Both the position numbers and the translations under genes were made by a program. This document shows, piece by piece, positions 33,556 through 43,757 of a stretch of DNA of 64,000 bases. Source of the stretch: Jutongia hominis (GTDB lineage Bacteria; Bacillota; Clostridia; Lachnospirales; Lachnospiraceae); contig NZ_JACRSW010000010.1 in NCBI RefSeq assembly GCF_014384965.1, positions 1 through 64,000 on the forward strand, in the 5' to 3' direction. Position 1 is the first letter of the stretch, and the number at the start of each line of letters is the position of its first letter. A model generated the notes under the pieces. It was not told the origin of the DNA. It saw nothing but the letters and a program-made list of their open reading frames with translations, and did not search any database.

Positions 33556-34449
33556 ATGGCAAATACGAAAGAAATCCAGAAGCGTATGAAAAGTATACAG
33601 GATACCATGAAGATCACAAATGCAATGTATATGATCTCTTCTTCCAAACTTCGCAATGCAAAGCAGCGGTTAGAAGATACAGAACCGTATTTTTATTCTT
33701 TGCAAATGGCATTTAACCGTTTTCTTCGCCATGTGCCGGATACAGAAAGTGTTTTCTTTGGATATGGCAGAGAACAGGCAGAAGAAAAGAAACGAAAAGG
33801 ATATTTAGTGATCACGGCAGATAAAGGTCTTGCAGGGGCGTATAATCACAATGTGATCAAGAAAGCACATGAACTTTTTGAGCAGAGTGAGCATAACAGG
33901 CTCTTTGTAGTAGGAGAGCTGGGCAGACAATATTTTGCAAGAGAGGGACTGGATGTAGATACTAATTTTCAATATACAGTACAAAATCCCTCTTTGCATC
34001 GTGCCAGAGTGATCGTAGAACGTATCATGGAACTGTATATGCAAAATGAAGTAGATGAGATTGACATTGTATATACCAAGATGGAAAATGCTTTTTTAGT
34101 AGAGACAGAAGTATTAAAGCTATTGCCTTTGGATAAAGAAGATTTTGAAAGTGCCGTACCGGTAGATGTTTATCAGGAAGAGTTAAAAGCAGAGCCTTCT
34201 TTGGAATCTGTTTTGGATCATATGGTTCCTAATTATGTAACCGGTTTTGTATATGGAGCTTTAGTGGAATCGTATGCCAGTGAACAGAATTCGCGGATGA
34301 TGGCAATGGAAGCAGCATCAAAAAGTGCAAAAGAAATGCTGCAATTACTTCAGGTTGAATATAATCGCGTACGCCAGGCAGCGATCACACAGGAAATTAC
34401 AGAAGTGATCAGTGGTGCAAAAGCACAAAAACGTAAGAAGAAAAAATAA
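33556..34449 (+). CDS. atpG: F1Fo ATP synthase subunit gamma
   Basis: 297 residues from ATG 33556 (GGAGG 6 bases upstream; ATG 33550 is too close to it). N-terminal MANTKEIQKRMKSIQDTMKI and C-terminal ASKSAKEMLQLLQVEYNRVR with ITQEITEVISGA form the rotor coiled coil. KGYLVITADKGLAGAYNHNV is the conserved core strand. Confidence 0.95.
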   Translation: MANTKEIQKRMKSIQDTMKITNAMYMISSSKLRNAKQRLEDTEPYFYSLQMAFNRFLRHVPDTESVFFGYGREQAEEKKRKGYLVITADKGLAGAYNHNVIKKAHELFEQSEHNRLFVVGELGRQYFAREGLDVDTNFQYTVQNPSLHRARVIVERIMELYMQNEVDEIDIVYTKMENAFLVETEVLKLLPLDKEDFESAVPVDVYQEELKAEPSLESVLDHMVPNYVTGFVYGALVESYASEQNSRMMAMEAASKSAKEMLQLLQVEYNRVRQAAITQEITEVISGAKAQKRKKKK

Positions 34450-34476
34450 AGGTACTCATAGAATTTTCTGAACGTA

Positions 34477-35947
<1,471 letters not shown>

Positions 35948-36000
35948 CAGAAAATGTGAATCAAAGCAGGAAGGAACTTCTTAGGAAGGGAGAACATAAG

Positions 36001-36417
36001 ATGGAAAGTTTTTTGGTAAAAGTGATCGCCTGTGACAGAGTTTTTTATGACGGAAAATGTTATCAGGTGACGATTCCGTTAGAGGATGGTGGAAAAGGTA
36101 TCATGGCACACCATGAAAATATGGTCTTTTCGATCGAACCGGGACAATTACGGCTTTTGCTGGAAGATGGTATCTGGCAGGAAGGTGTCGTTGGAGCAGG
36201 ATTTTGTCAGGTAGTCAACAACCGTGTTACGATCATCGTTGATACCGCAGAATATCCCGAAGAAGTAGATATCCGTCGTGCAAACGAAGCCAAAGAAAGA
36301 GCAAAAGAACAGCTTCGTCAAAAGCAGAGCATTCAGGAATATTACCGTTCACAGGCATCACTTGCAAGAGCGATGGCAAGACTTCGTTACAGTACAAAAG
36401 ATGATATCAATGTATGA
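36001..36417 (+). CDS. atpC: F1Fo ATP synthase subunit epsilon
   Basis: 138 residues from ATG 36001 (GGGAG 10-13 bases upstream). N-terminal beta domain (FLVKVIACDRVFYDGKCYQV, GIMAHHENMVFSIEPGQLRL) and a C-terminal two-helix tail (ANEAKERAKEQLRQKQ). Last gene of the operon, followed by a terminator. Confidence 0.92.
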   Translation: MESFLVKVIACDRVFYDGKCYQVTIPLEDGGKGIMAHHENMVFSIEPGQLRLLLEDGIWQEGVVGAGFCQVVNNRVTIIVDTAEYPEEVDIRRANEAKERAKEQLRQKQSIQEYYRSQASLARAMARLRYSTKDDINV

Positions 36418-36441
36418 AAATTTTGAAAGATATATTAACTC

Positions 36442-36476
36442 AAAAATCCAGGCGTTGCACGCTTGGATTTTTGTTT
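36442..36476 (+). terminator. Intrinsic terminator of the atp operon
   Basis: AAAAATCCAGGCG (36442-36454) and CGCTTGGATTTTT (36460-36472) form a 13-bp stem with one G-U pair, ending in Ts. Confidence 0.85.
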
Positions 36477-36542
36477 CTTTTGGATTGTGACAGAAAAAGT
36501 ATAAATATTAGTGATATTATTATAAATATGCAAAAAAAGCTT

Positions 36543-36571
36543 TTGACAAAAGCACGAAAAAAAGCTATAAT
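36543..36571 (+). promoter_or_regulatory. Promoter of the glnA-like/ANTAR/carAB operon
   Basis: TTGACA (36543-36548) and TATAAT (36566-36571), both perfect, with 17-base spacing. Confidence 0.85.
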
Positions 36572-36603
36572 AGATGAAATGTGTAAGCATATATCGAAAA
36601 AAG

Positions 36604-36633
36604 AAAATTTGTGATTTTTTACAAATTTTTTTT
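36604..36633 (+). terminator. Leader terminator (attenuator) in the glnA-like operon
   Basis: AAAATTTGT (36604-36612) pairs with ACAAATTTT (36621-36629) and is followed by a continuing T run. It lies about 25 bases after the predicted start and 70 before the gene. An A/T-only stem, so weak alone. A possible small hairpin (ATGTGT/ATATAT) precedes it. Confidence 0.6.
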
Positions 36634-36701
36634 GCCCTGCTTTAAGCAGACAGATAAGCACGTTTGGTTAAAAATTTAGGCAGAAAGGAATGGTGTTTAG
36701 A

Positions 36702-38012
36702 ATGGCAAAGTATTCCAAACAGGATATTCTTGACCTGATCGAAGAAGAAGATATTGAATTTATTCGTTTACAGTTTACAGACATTGCCGGAAATTTAAAA
36801 AATATGGCAGCAACGATCGATCAGATTGATAAGATCTTAAATGGTAAGTGTAAGTTTGACTGTGCTGCGATTGACGGATTTCGTGGAAAAGGATACGAGG
36901 AACTGTTTTTAATTCCGGATCTGGATACTTTCGTGATCTTCCCATGGAGACCACAGCATGGAAAAGTAGCACGTTTTATTTGTGACGTGGTAAAACCGGA
37001 TGGTACTCCTTTTGAAGGAGACAGCAGATATATTTTAAAAAGAGCGATCAATCAGGCAAAAGAGATGGGATTTGAACTTGATGTTGCGATCAAGAGTGAA
37101 TTCTTTTTGTTTGATTTGGACGAAAACGGAGAGCCGACCAATCATACAACTGAGAAGGGCGGCTATTTTGATATAGGGCCGACAGATGGCGGTGAGAATA
37201 CGCGACGTGATATGGTTCTTTATCTTGCGGATATGGGAATAGAAGTCGAATCTTCTTATCATTCGGATGAAGCAGCCCAGCATGTACTGGATCTGAGCCA
37301 TGTAGATGCACTTTCGATGGCAGACGATATTATGACAACACGTCTGGTAGTCAGAACCGTTGCCAGAAGACATGGATGCCATGGAACTTTTATGCCTAAG
37401 CCAAAGGAAAATGTAAAAGGTTCCGGAGCACATTATACCTTTTCTGTATGCAAAGATGGTAAGAATATTTTCAGTGATTCATCGGATGAACTTGGTGTCA
37501 GCAAAGAAGGATATCAGTTTATGACAGGAATACTCAGACATATTGCAAGTATGACATTAGTCAATAACCCAATCGTAAATTCTTATAAACGTTTGATACC
37601 GGGATATTTAGCACCGATCAGTGTAGGCTGGTCTTCAACAAACAGCAGTCCTTTGATCCGCTTAACATCTGTTGGCGGTGATGGTGCAAGAATTGTACTG
37701 AGAAGTCCGGATGGCGCAGCAAATCCTTACCTGGTGATCGCAGCCTGCCTGATGGCAGGTCTGGATGGAATCAGAAACCAATACGAAACACCGGTCAGCA
37801 TGGACGATGGTACCGAAGAAAATGATACGACAGAGCGTTTGCCAAGAACATTGCATGAAGCAGTCAAATATTTCAAGGAAGATGAATTTTTACAGGAAGC
37901 ACTTGGTAAGCACATTTCACATCATTTGATCGTTACAAAGGATGCGGAATGGGATGAGTATTGCAAACAGGTAACAAAATGGGAAAAAGAGCGTTATCTT
38001 GGAACCGTTTAA
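36702..38012 (+). CDS. Glutamine synthetase type I-like protein, predicted catalytically inactive
   Basis: 436 residues, full GlnA length and alignable throughout. Retained: FPWRPQHGKVARFICDVVKP, KGGYFDIGPTDGGEN, GSGAH (His metal ligand), NSYKRLIPG, AANPYL. Lost compared with Bacillus GlnA: the first metal Glu of PEPEFF is Lys (IKSEFF, 130-135); HHEVAPGQHE is YHSDEAAQHV (186-195), removing two metal Glu; the flap Glu of PGYEAP is Leu (PGYLAP); NRSP is NSSP; RVEVR is RIVLR, removing another metal Glu; FDGSSIEGF is FDCAAIDGF. I infer a pseudoenzyme with a binding or sensing role. Start at ATG 36702 is likely but its ribosome site (AAAGGA) is 12 bases away; ATG 36690 is too close to it. ANTAR, carA and carB follow in one operon. 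Confidence 0.85.
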   Translation: MAKYSKQDILDLIEEEDIEFIRLQFTDIAGNLKNMAATIDQIDKILNGKCKFDCAAIDGFRGKGYEELFLIPDLDTFVIFPWRPQHGKVARFICDVVKPDGTPFEGDSRYILKRAINQAKEMGFELDVAIKSEFFLFDLDENGEPTNHTTEKGGYFDIGPTDGGENTRRDMVLYLADMGIEVESSYHSDEAAQHVLDLSHVDALSMADDIMTTRLVVRTVARRHGCHGTFMPKPKENVKGSGAHYTFSVCKDGKNIFSDSSDELGVSKEGYQFMTGILRHIASMTLVNNPIVNSYKRLIPGYLAPISVGWSSTNSSPLIRLTSVGGDGARIVLRSPDGAANPYLVIAACLMAGLDGIRNQYETPVSMDDGTEENDTTERLPRTLHEAVKYFKEDEFLQEALGKHISHHLIVTKDAEWDEYCKQVTKWEKERYLGTV

Positions 38013-38046
38013 GGATGCATCATTACAGTAGATAGGAGGTTTTGTC

Positions 38047-38607
38047 ATGGCGGACATCATAGTGGCTTTTCCTAAATTGAATGATGCAAAAAATCTACGA
38101 AAACTTCTTATTAGAAATGGTTATGATGTAAATATGGTTTGTGACAGTGGTGCTCAGGTAATTGACGCTGTCAACCGTCTGGATGGCGGTATTGTGATCA
38201 GTGGATATCGTTTTTCCGATATGTATTATATGGATCTGAACGAATATCTGCCGAAAGGTTTTCAGCTTTTACTGCTTGCTTCGCCGGCAAAATTAGCAGA
38301 GTGTGATGTAAGAGATCTGGTATCACTTTCGATGCCGTTTCGTGTACAGGATCTGTTGAACACATTAGAAATGATGATGGTTCAATATAACCGCTGGAAG
38401 AAAAAGCAAAAGAACAAACCAAAAGTCAGATCAGAGAATGACCGAAAAGTGATTACGACAGCCAAGGAACTTCTTATGGAGCGTAATCAGATGACAGAAG
38501 ATGAAGCACATCATTATATTCAAAAGCTAAGTATGGACAGTGCTACTAATATGGTAGAGACTGCGCAGATGATACTAGAACTCAATGGAAAGGAATGGGA
38601 TATTTAA
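38047..38607 (+). CDS. ANTAR-domain RNA-binding antiterminator with a pseudo-receiver (NitR-like)
   Basis: 186 residues. Residues 1-110 have a receiver-like fold, but the strand that normally ends in the phosphoacceptor Asp reads GIVISGYRF (48-56) and the usual KPF reads MPF (96-98), so phosphorylation in the standard way is unlikely. Residues 127-182 are an ANTAR domain (RKVITTAKELLMERNQMTED, EAHHYIQKLSMDSATNMVET). ANTAR proteins bind paired hairpins in leader RNA to stop termination. In Clostridium saccharobutylicum a glnA-nitR pair of this kind is known. AGGAGG precedes the ATG; 34 bases after the glnA-like stop. Confidence 0.85.
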   Translation: MADIIVAFPKLNDAKNLRKLLIRNGYDVNMVCDSGAQVIDAVNRLDGGIVISGYRFSDMYYMDLNEYLPKGFQLLLLASPAKLAECDVRDLVSLSMPFRVQDLLNTLEMMMVQYNRWKKKQKNKPKVRSENDRKVITTAKELLMERNQMTEDEAHHYIQKLSMDSATNMVETAQMILELNGKEWDI

Positions 38608-38608
38608 T

Positions 38609-39709
38609 ATGAAAGCGTTTCTTATTTTAGAAGATGGTACTGTATTTGAAGGGACAAGTATTGGAGCAAAAAAAGAGATCATTAGTGAGATCGTATTCAA
38701 TACGTCTATGACAGGATATCTTGAAGTATTAACCGATCCTAGTTATGCCGGACAGGCAGTTACAATGACATATCCTTTGATCGGAAATTATGGTATCTGT
38801 TATCAGGATATGGAATCAAAGAAAGGATGGCCGGATGGCTTTATTGTCAGAGAGTTATCCCGTATGCCAAGCAACTTCCGCTCAGAAGATACGGTGCAGC
38901 ATTTCTTAGAAGAAAATGATATTCCGGGAATCTGCGGCATTGATACGCGTGCCCTGACAAAGATTCTTCGTGAGAAAGGTACCATGAATGGAATGATCAC
39001 AACCAATGAGGATTATAACCTCGATGAGATCCTTCCAAAATTAAAAGCATATATCGTTACCGGAGTGGTAAAGAAAGTAAGCTGTGATAAAAAAGAGGAA
39101 TATGTACCGGGAGATATCGGATCCAAAGAAGGCAAAGCAGATAAGAATGTAGCTGTGATCGATGTAGGAACAAAGAAAAATATTATTCGCTGTCTGTTAA
39201 ACAGAGGATGCAATGTAACAGTCTATCCATGTGATTTTGATGCAAAAGAAGTGATCGCATCCAAGCCGGATGGTATCATGATCACAAACGGACCGGGAGA
39301 TCCTTCTGAATGTACTGATATCATTGAACAGATCAAGATCCTTTCAGAAGCCGGAATCCCAATCTTTGCAATCTGTCTCGGACACCAGCTTATGGCACTT
39401 GCACATGGTGCAAAGACATACAAGATGAAATATGGTCATCGTGGTGCAAACCATCCGGTTAAGAACTTAGAGACCGGAAAAGTTTACATTTCATCACAGA
39501 ACCATGGCTATGTAGTTGATGCGGATTCTATTGATGCTTCTGTAGCAAAACCATGGTTTGTCAATGTTAACGATAAGACAGTAGAAGGTCTTACATACAT
39601 GGGCAAGAAAGTAAAAACCGTGCAGTTCCATCCCGAAGCAAATGCCGGTCCAAAAGATTCTGAGTTACTGTTTGATGAATTTATGAACATGATAGGAGGA
39701 AATAAATAA
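38609..39709 (+). CDS. carA: Carbamoyl-phosphate synthase small subunit
   Basis: 366 residues from ATG 38609, one base after the ANTAR stop. N-terminal domain starts [20 protein letters not shown]. The C-terminal glutaminase has its nucleophile C256 in [15 protein letters not shown] and the His-Glu pair in [11 protein letters not shown]. Supplies ammonia from glutamine to CarB for pyrimidine and arginine synthesis. Stop overlaps the carB ATG by one base. Confidence 0.95.
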   Translation: MKAFLILEDGTVFEGTSIGAKKEIISEIVFNTSMTGYLEVLTDPSYAGQAVTMTYPLIGNYGICYQDMESKKGWPDGFIVRELSRMPSNFRSEDTVQHFLEENDIPGICGIDTRALTKILREKGTMNGMITTNEDYNLDEILPKLKAYIVTGVVKKVSCDKKEEYVPGDIGSKEGKADKNVAVIDVGTKKNIIRCLLNRGCNVTVYPCDFDAKEVIASKPDGIMITNGPGDPSECTDIIEQIKILSEAGIPIFAICLGHQLMALAHGAKTYKMKYGHRGANHPVKNLETGKVYISSQNHGYVVDADSIDASVAKPWFVNVNDKTVEGLTYMGKKVKTVQFHPEANAGPKDSELLFDEFMNMIGGNK

Positions 39710-42700
39710 TGCCAAAGCTTGAAGGAATTAAAAAGGTATTAGTAATTGGTTCAGGTCCGATCGTTATCGGTCAGGCTGCTGAGTTTGATTATGCCGGTAC
39801 ACAGGCATGCCGTTCTTTGAAGGAAGAAGGGTTAGAAGTTGTTCTTGTCAATTCCAATCCTGCTACCATTATGACAGATAAAGATATTGCAGATAAAGTG
39901 TATATCGAACCGTTGACCGTGGATGTATTGCAAAAGATCATTGAAGTAGAAAAGCCGGACAGTCTGTTACCAAACATGGGTGGACAGGCAGGTTTGAACT
40001 TAGGTATGGAACTTGCGGAATCAGGTTTCTTAGATTCACATGGTGTGAAGTTACTCGGTACAACAGCAGAAACAATCCGTAATGCAGAAGGCCGTCAGGA
40101 ATTCAAAGACATGATGGAGCGTATCGGAGAACCATGTGCACCATCTGAGCTTGTAACGAATGTGGAAGATGGTATTGCATTTGCAGAAAAGATCGGTTAT
40201 CCGGTTGTTCTTCGTCCTGCCTATACATTAGGTGGTTCCGGTGGCGGTATTGCACATAACCGTGAAGAACTGATTGAAATCATTTCGAATGGACTTCGTC
40301 TTTCGCGTACCAGTGAAGTTTTAGTAGAACGCTGCATCGCAGGCTGGAAAGAGATTGAATACGAAGTAATGCGTGACAGCAATGGTACCTGCATTACCGT
40401 TTGTAACATGGAAAATTTAGATCCTGTCGGTGTACATACCGGTGACAGTATCGTAGTCGCACCTTCACAGACCTTATCAGATAAAGAATACCAGATGCTT
40501 CGTACCTCTGCGTTAAAGATCATTGATGAACTGGGTATTACCGGTGGATGTAACGTACAGTTTGCACTTCATCCGACATCGTTTGAATATATCGTTATCG
40601 AAGTGAATCCTCGTGTAAGCCGTTCTTCTGCATTAGCATCAAAAGCAACCGGCTATCCGATCGCGAAAGTATCGGCTAAGATCGCATTAGGATATAATCT
40701 TGATGAGATTCCGAATGCAGTTACAGGAAAGACTTATGCAAGTTTTGAGCCTGCATTGGATTATTGTGTTGTAAAGATTCCAAGACTTCCGTTTGATAAG
40801 TTCATCAAGGCGAAGAGAACATTAACGACACAGATGAAAGCAACCGGAGAAGTAATGAGTATCTGTACAAACTTCGAAGGCGGCTTAATGAAAGCACTTC
40901 GTTCCTTAGAGCAGCATGTGGACTGCCTTGTCAATGATGAATATATCAATATGACAGATGAAGAAGTAGTTGAGCAGTTAGCGGTAGTAGATGATCGAAG
41001 AATCTTTGTTGTCGCTGAGGCGATCCGTCGTGGTGTAACATATGATAAGATTCATGAGATTACAATGATCGATGAATGGTTCATTGATAAGATTGCAATC
41101 TTAGTAGAAATGGAACAGAAGTTAAAGAAGGCAGATAAATTAGACAAAGAGCTTTTAAAAGAAGCAAAACGCTTAGAATTTCCTGACACTGTTATTGCGA
41201 GATTTACCGGAAAGACAGAAGAAGAGATCCGTGATATGCGTTATGAATGGGGCATTACAGCTGCATTTAAGATGGTTGATACCTGTGCTGCCGAGTTTGC
41301 TTCAGAGACACCATATTACTACAGCTGCTTTGACAGCATCAATGAAGTAGAAGATAATACGAAAAAGAAAAAGATCATGGTACTTGGTTCCGGACCGATC
41401 CGTATCGGTCAGGGTATTGAATTTGACTATTGCTCTGTACACAGCGTATGGGCACTGGAAGAAGAAGGATATGAGACCATTATTGTCAACAATAACCCTG
41501 AGACAGTAAGTACAGACTTTGATATTGCAAATAAATTGTACTTTGAACCATTAACACCGGAAGATGTTGAAAACATTGTCCGTTTGGAAAAGCCGGATGG
41601 AGCAGTGGTACAGTTTGGTGGACAGACTGCGATCAAACTGACAGAAGCACTTCTTAAGATGGGTGTCAAGATTCTTGGTACCAGTGCAGAAAATGTCGAT
41701 GCAGCGGAAGACAGAGAGCTTTTTGATGAGATCTTAGAGCGGTGTTGTATTCCAAGACCTTCCGGTAAGACTGTCTTTACAACAGAGGAAGCTTTGGTAG
41801 CAGCAAAAGAACTGGGATATCCTGTATTGGTACGTCCTTCATATGTATTAGGTGGTCAGGGCATGCAGATTGCGGTATCGGATGATGATATCAAAGAATA
41901 TATGGCAGTGATCAACCGTTATCATCAGGATCATCCGATTCTTGTTGATAAATACCTGATGGGTAAAGAAGTCGAAGTCGATGCGGTTTGTGATGGTGAA
42001 GATATCCTGATCCCCGGTATCATGGAACATGTCGAGAGAGCCGGTATTCATTCAGGAGACAGTATCTCTGTTTATCCGGCACAGAGCATTACCGAAAAGA
42101 TCCAGAAAGTAATTGTGGATTATACAAGAAAGCTTGCACGTTCATTACACGTTATCGGCCTGATCAATATTCAGTTTATCGTATATCAGGATGAAGTTTT
42201 TGTTATCGAAGTCAATCCACGTTCCAGCCGTACCGTACCTTATATCAGTAAAGTAACCGGTATCCCGATCGTGGATCTTGCATCAAAAGTCATTCTTGGT
42301 GCAAAAGTCAGCGATTTCGGTTATGGTACAGGACTTGCAAAGAAGTCTGATTATCTTGCGATCAAGATGCCTGTATTCTCATTCGAAAAGCTTCGTGGTG
42401 CTGAGATCAGCTTAGGACCGGAAATGAAATCAACCGGTGAGTGTCTTGGTATTTCGAAATCATTTGATGAAGCATTATACAAAGCATTCTTAGGTGCAGG
42501 TGTCGATCTTCCTAAGCATAAAAAGATGATCTTAACAGTAAAAGATTCTGATAAGCTGGAAGCAGTAGACATCGCAAAACGCTTTAAAAAGCTTGGTTAT
42601 GAAATCTTTGCAACAAGAAATACAGCCAGAGTCTTAAATGATCATGGTGTACTTGCCATTCCGGTTAATAGAATTAACGAAGAAGCACCTACACTTATGG

Positions 42701-42933
42701 ATCTTTTGTTAGAACATCAGATCGATCTTGTTGTTGATACGCCAACATATGGTGATAAGCTTAAAGACGGCTTCCTGATCCGTCGTACAGCGATTGAAAC
42801 AGGTGTCAACTGTCTGACATCTTTAGATACAGCAGCAGCACTTCTGACAAGTCTGGAAAACTCAGATACGGAACATTTGTCAGTAGTTGATATTGCTACA
42901 ATTTCTAAAGAAATGTATGGAGATATGAAATAA
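39709..42933 (+). CDS. carB: Carbamoyl-phosphate synthase large subunit
   Basis: 1074 residues. Two homologous halves each begin with a GSGPI loop ([20 protein letters not shown] and [19 protein letters not shown]) and carry an ATP-grasp domain ([16 protein letters not shown] and [15 protein letters not shown]). The last 140 residues form the regulatory MGS-like domain ([14 protein letters not shown]). GGAGG upstream. Joins bicarbonate, ammonia and two ATP. Confidence 0.97.
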   Translation: MPKLEGIKKVLVIGSGPIVIGQAAEFDYAGTQACRSLKEEGLEVVLVNSNPATIMTDKDIADKVYIEPLTVDVLQKIIEVEKPDSLLPNMGGQAGLNLGMELAESGFLDSHGVKLLGTTAETIRNAEGRQEFKDMMERIGEPCAPSELVTNVEDGIAFAEKIGYPVVLRPAYTLGGSGGGIAHNREELIEIISNGLRLSRTSEVLVERCIAGWKEIEYEVMRDSNGTCITVCNMENLDPVGVHTGDSIVVAPSQTLSDKEYQMLRTSALKIIDELGITGGCNVQFALHPTSFEYIVIEVNPRVSRSSALASKATGYPIAKVSAKIALGYNLDEIPNAVTGKTYASFEPALDYCVVKIPRLPFDKFIKAKRTLTTQMKATGEVMSICTNFEGGLMKALRSLEQHVDCLVNDEYINMTDEEVVEQLAVVDDRRIFVVAEAIRRGVTYDKIHEITMIDEWFIDKIAILVEMEQKLKKADKLDKELLKEAKRLEFPDTVIARFTGKTEEEIRDMRYEWGITAAFKMVDTCAAEFASETPYYYSCFDSINEVEDNTKKKKIMVLGSGPIRIGQGIEFDYCSVHSVWALEEEGYETIIVNNNPETVSTDFDIANKLYFEPLTPEDVENIVRLEKPDGAVVQFGGQTAIKLTEALLKMGVKILGTSAENVDAAEDRELFDEILERCCIPRPSGKTVFTTEEALVAAKELGYPVLVRPSYVLGGQGMQIAVSDDDIKEYMAVINRYHQDHPILVDKYLMGKEVEVDAVCDGEDILIPGIMEHVERAGIHSGDSISVYPAQSITEKIQKVIVDYTRKLARSLHVIGLINIQFIVYQDEVFVIEVNPRSSRTVPYISKVTGIPIVDLASKVILGAKVSDFGYGTGLAKKSDYLAIKMPVFSFEKLRGAEISLGPEMKSTGECLGISKSFDEALYKAFLGAGVDLPKHKKMILTVKDSDKLEAVDIAKRFKKLGYEIFATRNTARVLNDHGVLAIPVNRINEEAPTLMDLLLEHQIDLVVDTPTYGDKLKDGFLIRRTAIETGVNCLTSLDTAAALLTSLENSDTEHLSVVDIATISKEMYGDMK

Positions 42934-42958
42934 AATAAAAGCAGACGATACAATAGGT

Positions 42959-43049
42959 AACCTCTTTTGGAAAAGCAAATGCTTCAAAATGTTAGAATAA
43001 AAATCCGACATTTTGAAGCAGATTGCAAACCAAAAGAGGTTTTTTTTGC
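42959..43049 (+). terminator. Large two-part terminator after carB
   Basis: Outer stem AACCTCTTTTGG with CCAAAAGAGGTT and inner stem TGCTTCAAAATGT with ACATTTTGAAGCA, then eight Ts. Confidence 0.9.
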
Positions 43050-43123
43050 AAAAAAAAAAACGATAGTATTCCGCATTAGATTATTATTTATAAAAAAGAA
43101 GAGAAGCGTTTGTGTCAAAAATA

Positions 43124-43152
43124 TTGCATATGAGAATAAAATATGGTAAAAT
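43124..43152 (+). promoter_or_regulatory. Promoter of the secreted protein / ABC cassette
   Basis: TTGCAT (43124-43129) and TAAAAT (43147-43152) with 17-base spacing, 128 bases before the small secreted protein gene. Confidence 0.55.
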
Positions 43153-43279
43153 AATTAAAATTTTGTATATATTATAAACAAAAATGAGGCGAAATGGTAT
43201 ATATATAAAGTAATAGATACAAAACTGAATTATATAGAAAACATGTTTACATAACGATGAAAAAGAAAAGAGGTAAAAA

Positions 43280-43678
43280 ATGAAAAAAAGAATATTAAAA
43301 ATGAAAAACAAAATAGTAACAGGAATATTGTTATCAGTGATAGTACTATCTTCGTCATCTGTAGTTATGGCAAAATCTTATAATACAGGCAGTGTAGGAA
43401 AATTTTCATTTTCTGGTACATCATCTGTTTCGGCAGCAAAAGGTGGTGCAGTAACAGGGTCTGATCCAGCAGTTATTGTAGGAGTAGAAGCAACATATAG
43501 AAAGGCATCCACTGCAACTGGTAAGATTAAGTCTTCACAGAAAAATGCAGAATCAAATGGAAGAGCTTCTGTAGCTTTTACTGCCGGTTCAGGATATAAA
43601 AGTGTGTCGATTCATACACGGCATTTTGCAAATTATAATGGACATGTTAATTATATTGATACCAGCAATAACTATTAG
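43280..43678 (+). CDS. Small secreted protein of unknown function
   Basis: 132 residues. A signal peptide is clear (basic start, ILLSVIVLSSSSVVMA, cut after MAKA-like MAK at about 32). The mature part of about 100 residues is Ser/Gly/Ala/Thr-rich with no Cys: FSFSGTSSVSAAKGGAVTGS, ATYRKASTATGKIKSS and ending HVNYIDTSNNY. It resembles lactococcin 972-type bacteriocins in size and genomic setting (ABC permease and ATPase downstream) but I do not see their motif. A stem-loop separates it from the next gene. Confidence 0.6.
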   Translation: MKKRILKMKNKIVTGILLSVIVLSSSSVVMAKSYNTGSVGKFSFSGTSSVSAAKGGAVTGSDPAVIVGVEATYRKASTATGKIKSSQKNAESNGRASVAFTAGSGYKSVSIHTRHFANYNGHVNYIDTSNNY

Positions 43679-43701
43679 TAAAAAAGTATCATAGAAAAAG
43701 G

Positions 43702-43730
43702 CAGGAAGAAAAGATTTTCTTTTCTTTCTG
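43702..43730 (+). other. Stem-loop after the small secreted protein gene
   Basis: CAGGAAGAAAAG (43702-43713) pairs with CTTTTCTTTCTG (43719-43730) with one G-U and a 5-base loop. No long T run, so it may partly stop transcription or protect the upstream message. Confidence 0.6.
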
Positions 43731-43757
43731 TTGAAAATGAAAGAGGGAGTGTTAAAG

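Noticed and set aside
43280..43678. Lactococcin 972-family bacteriocin
   Set aside because: Size, signal peptide and nearby ABC genes fit, but the mature sequence does not show the family's conserved aromatic pattern.
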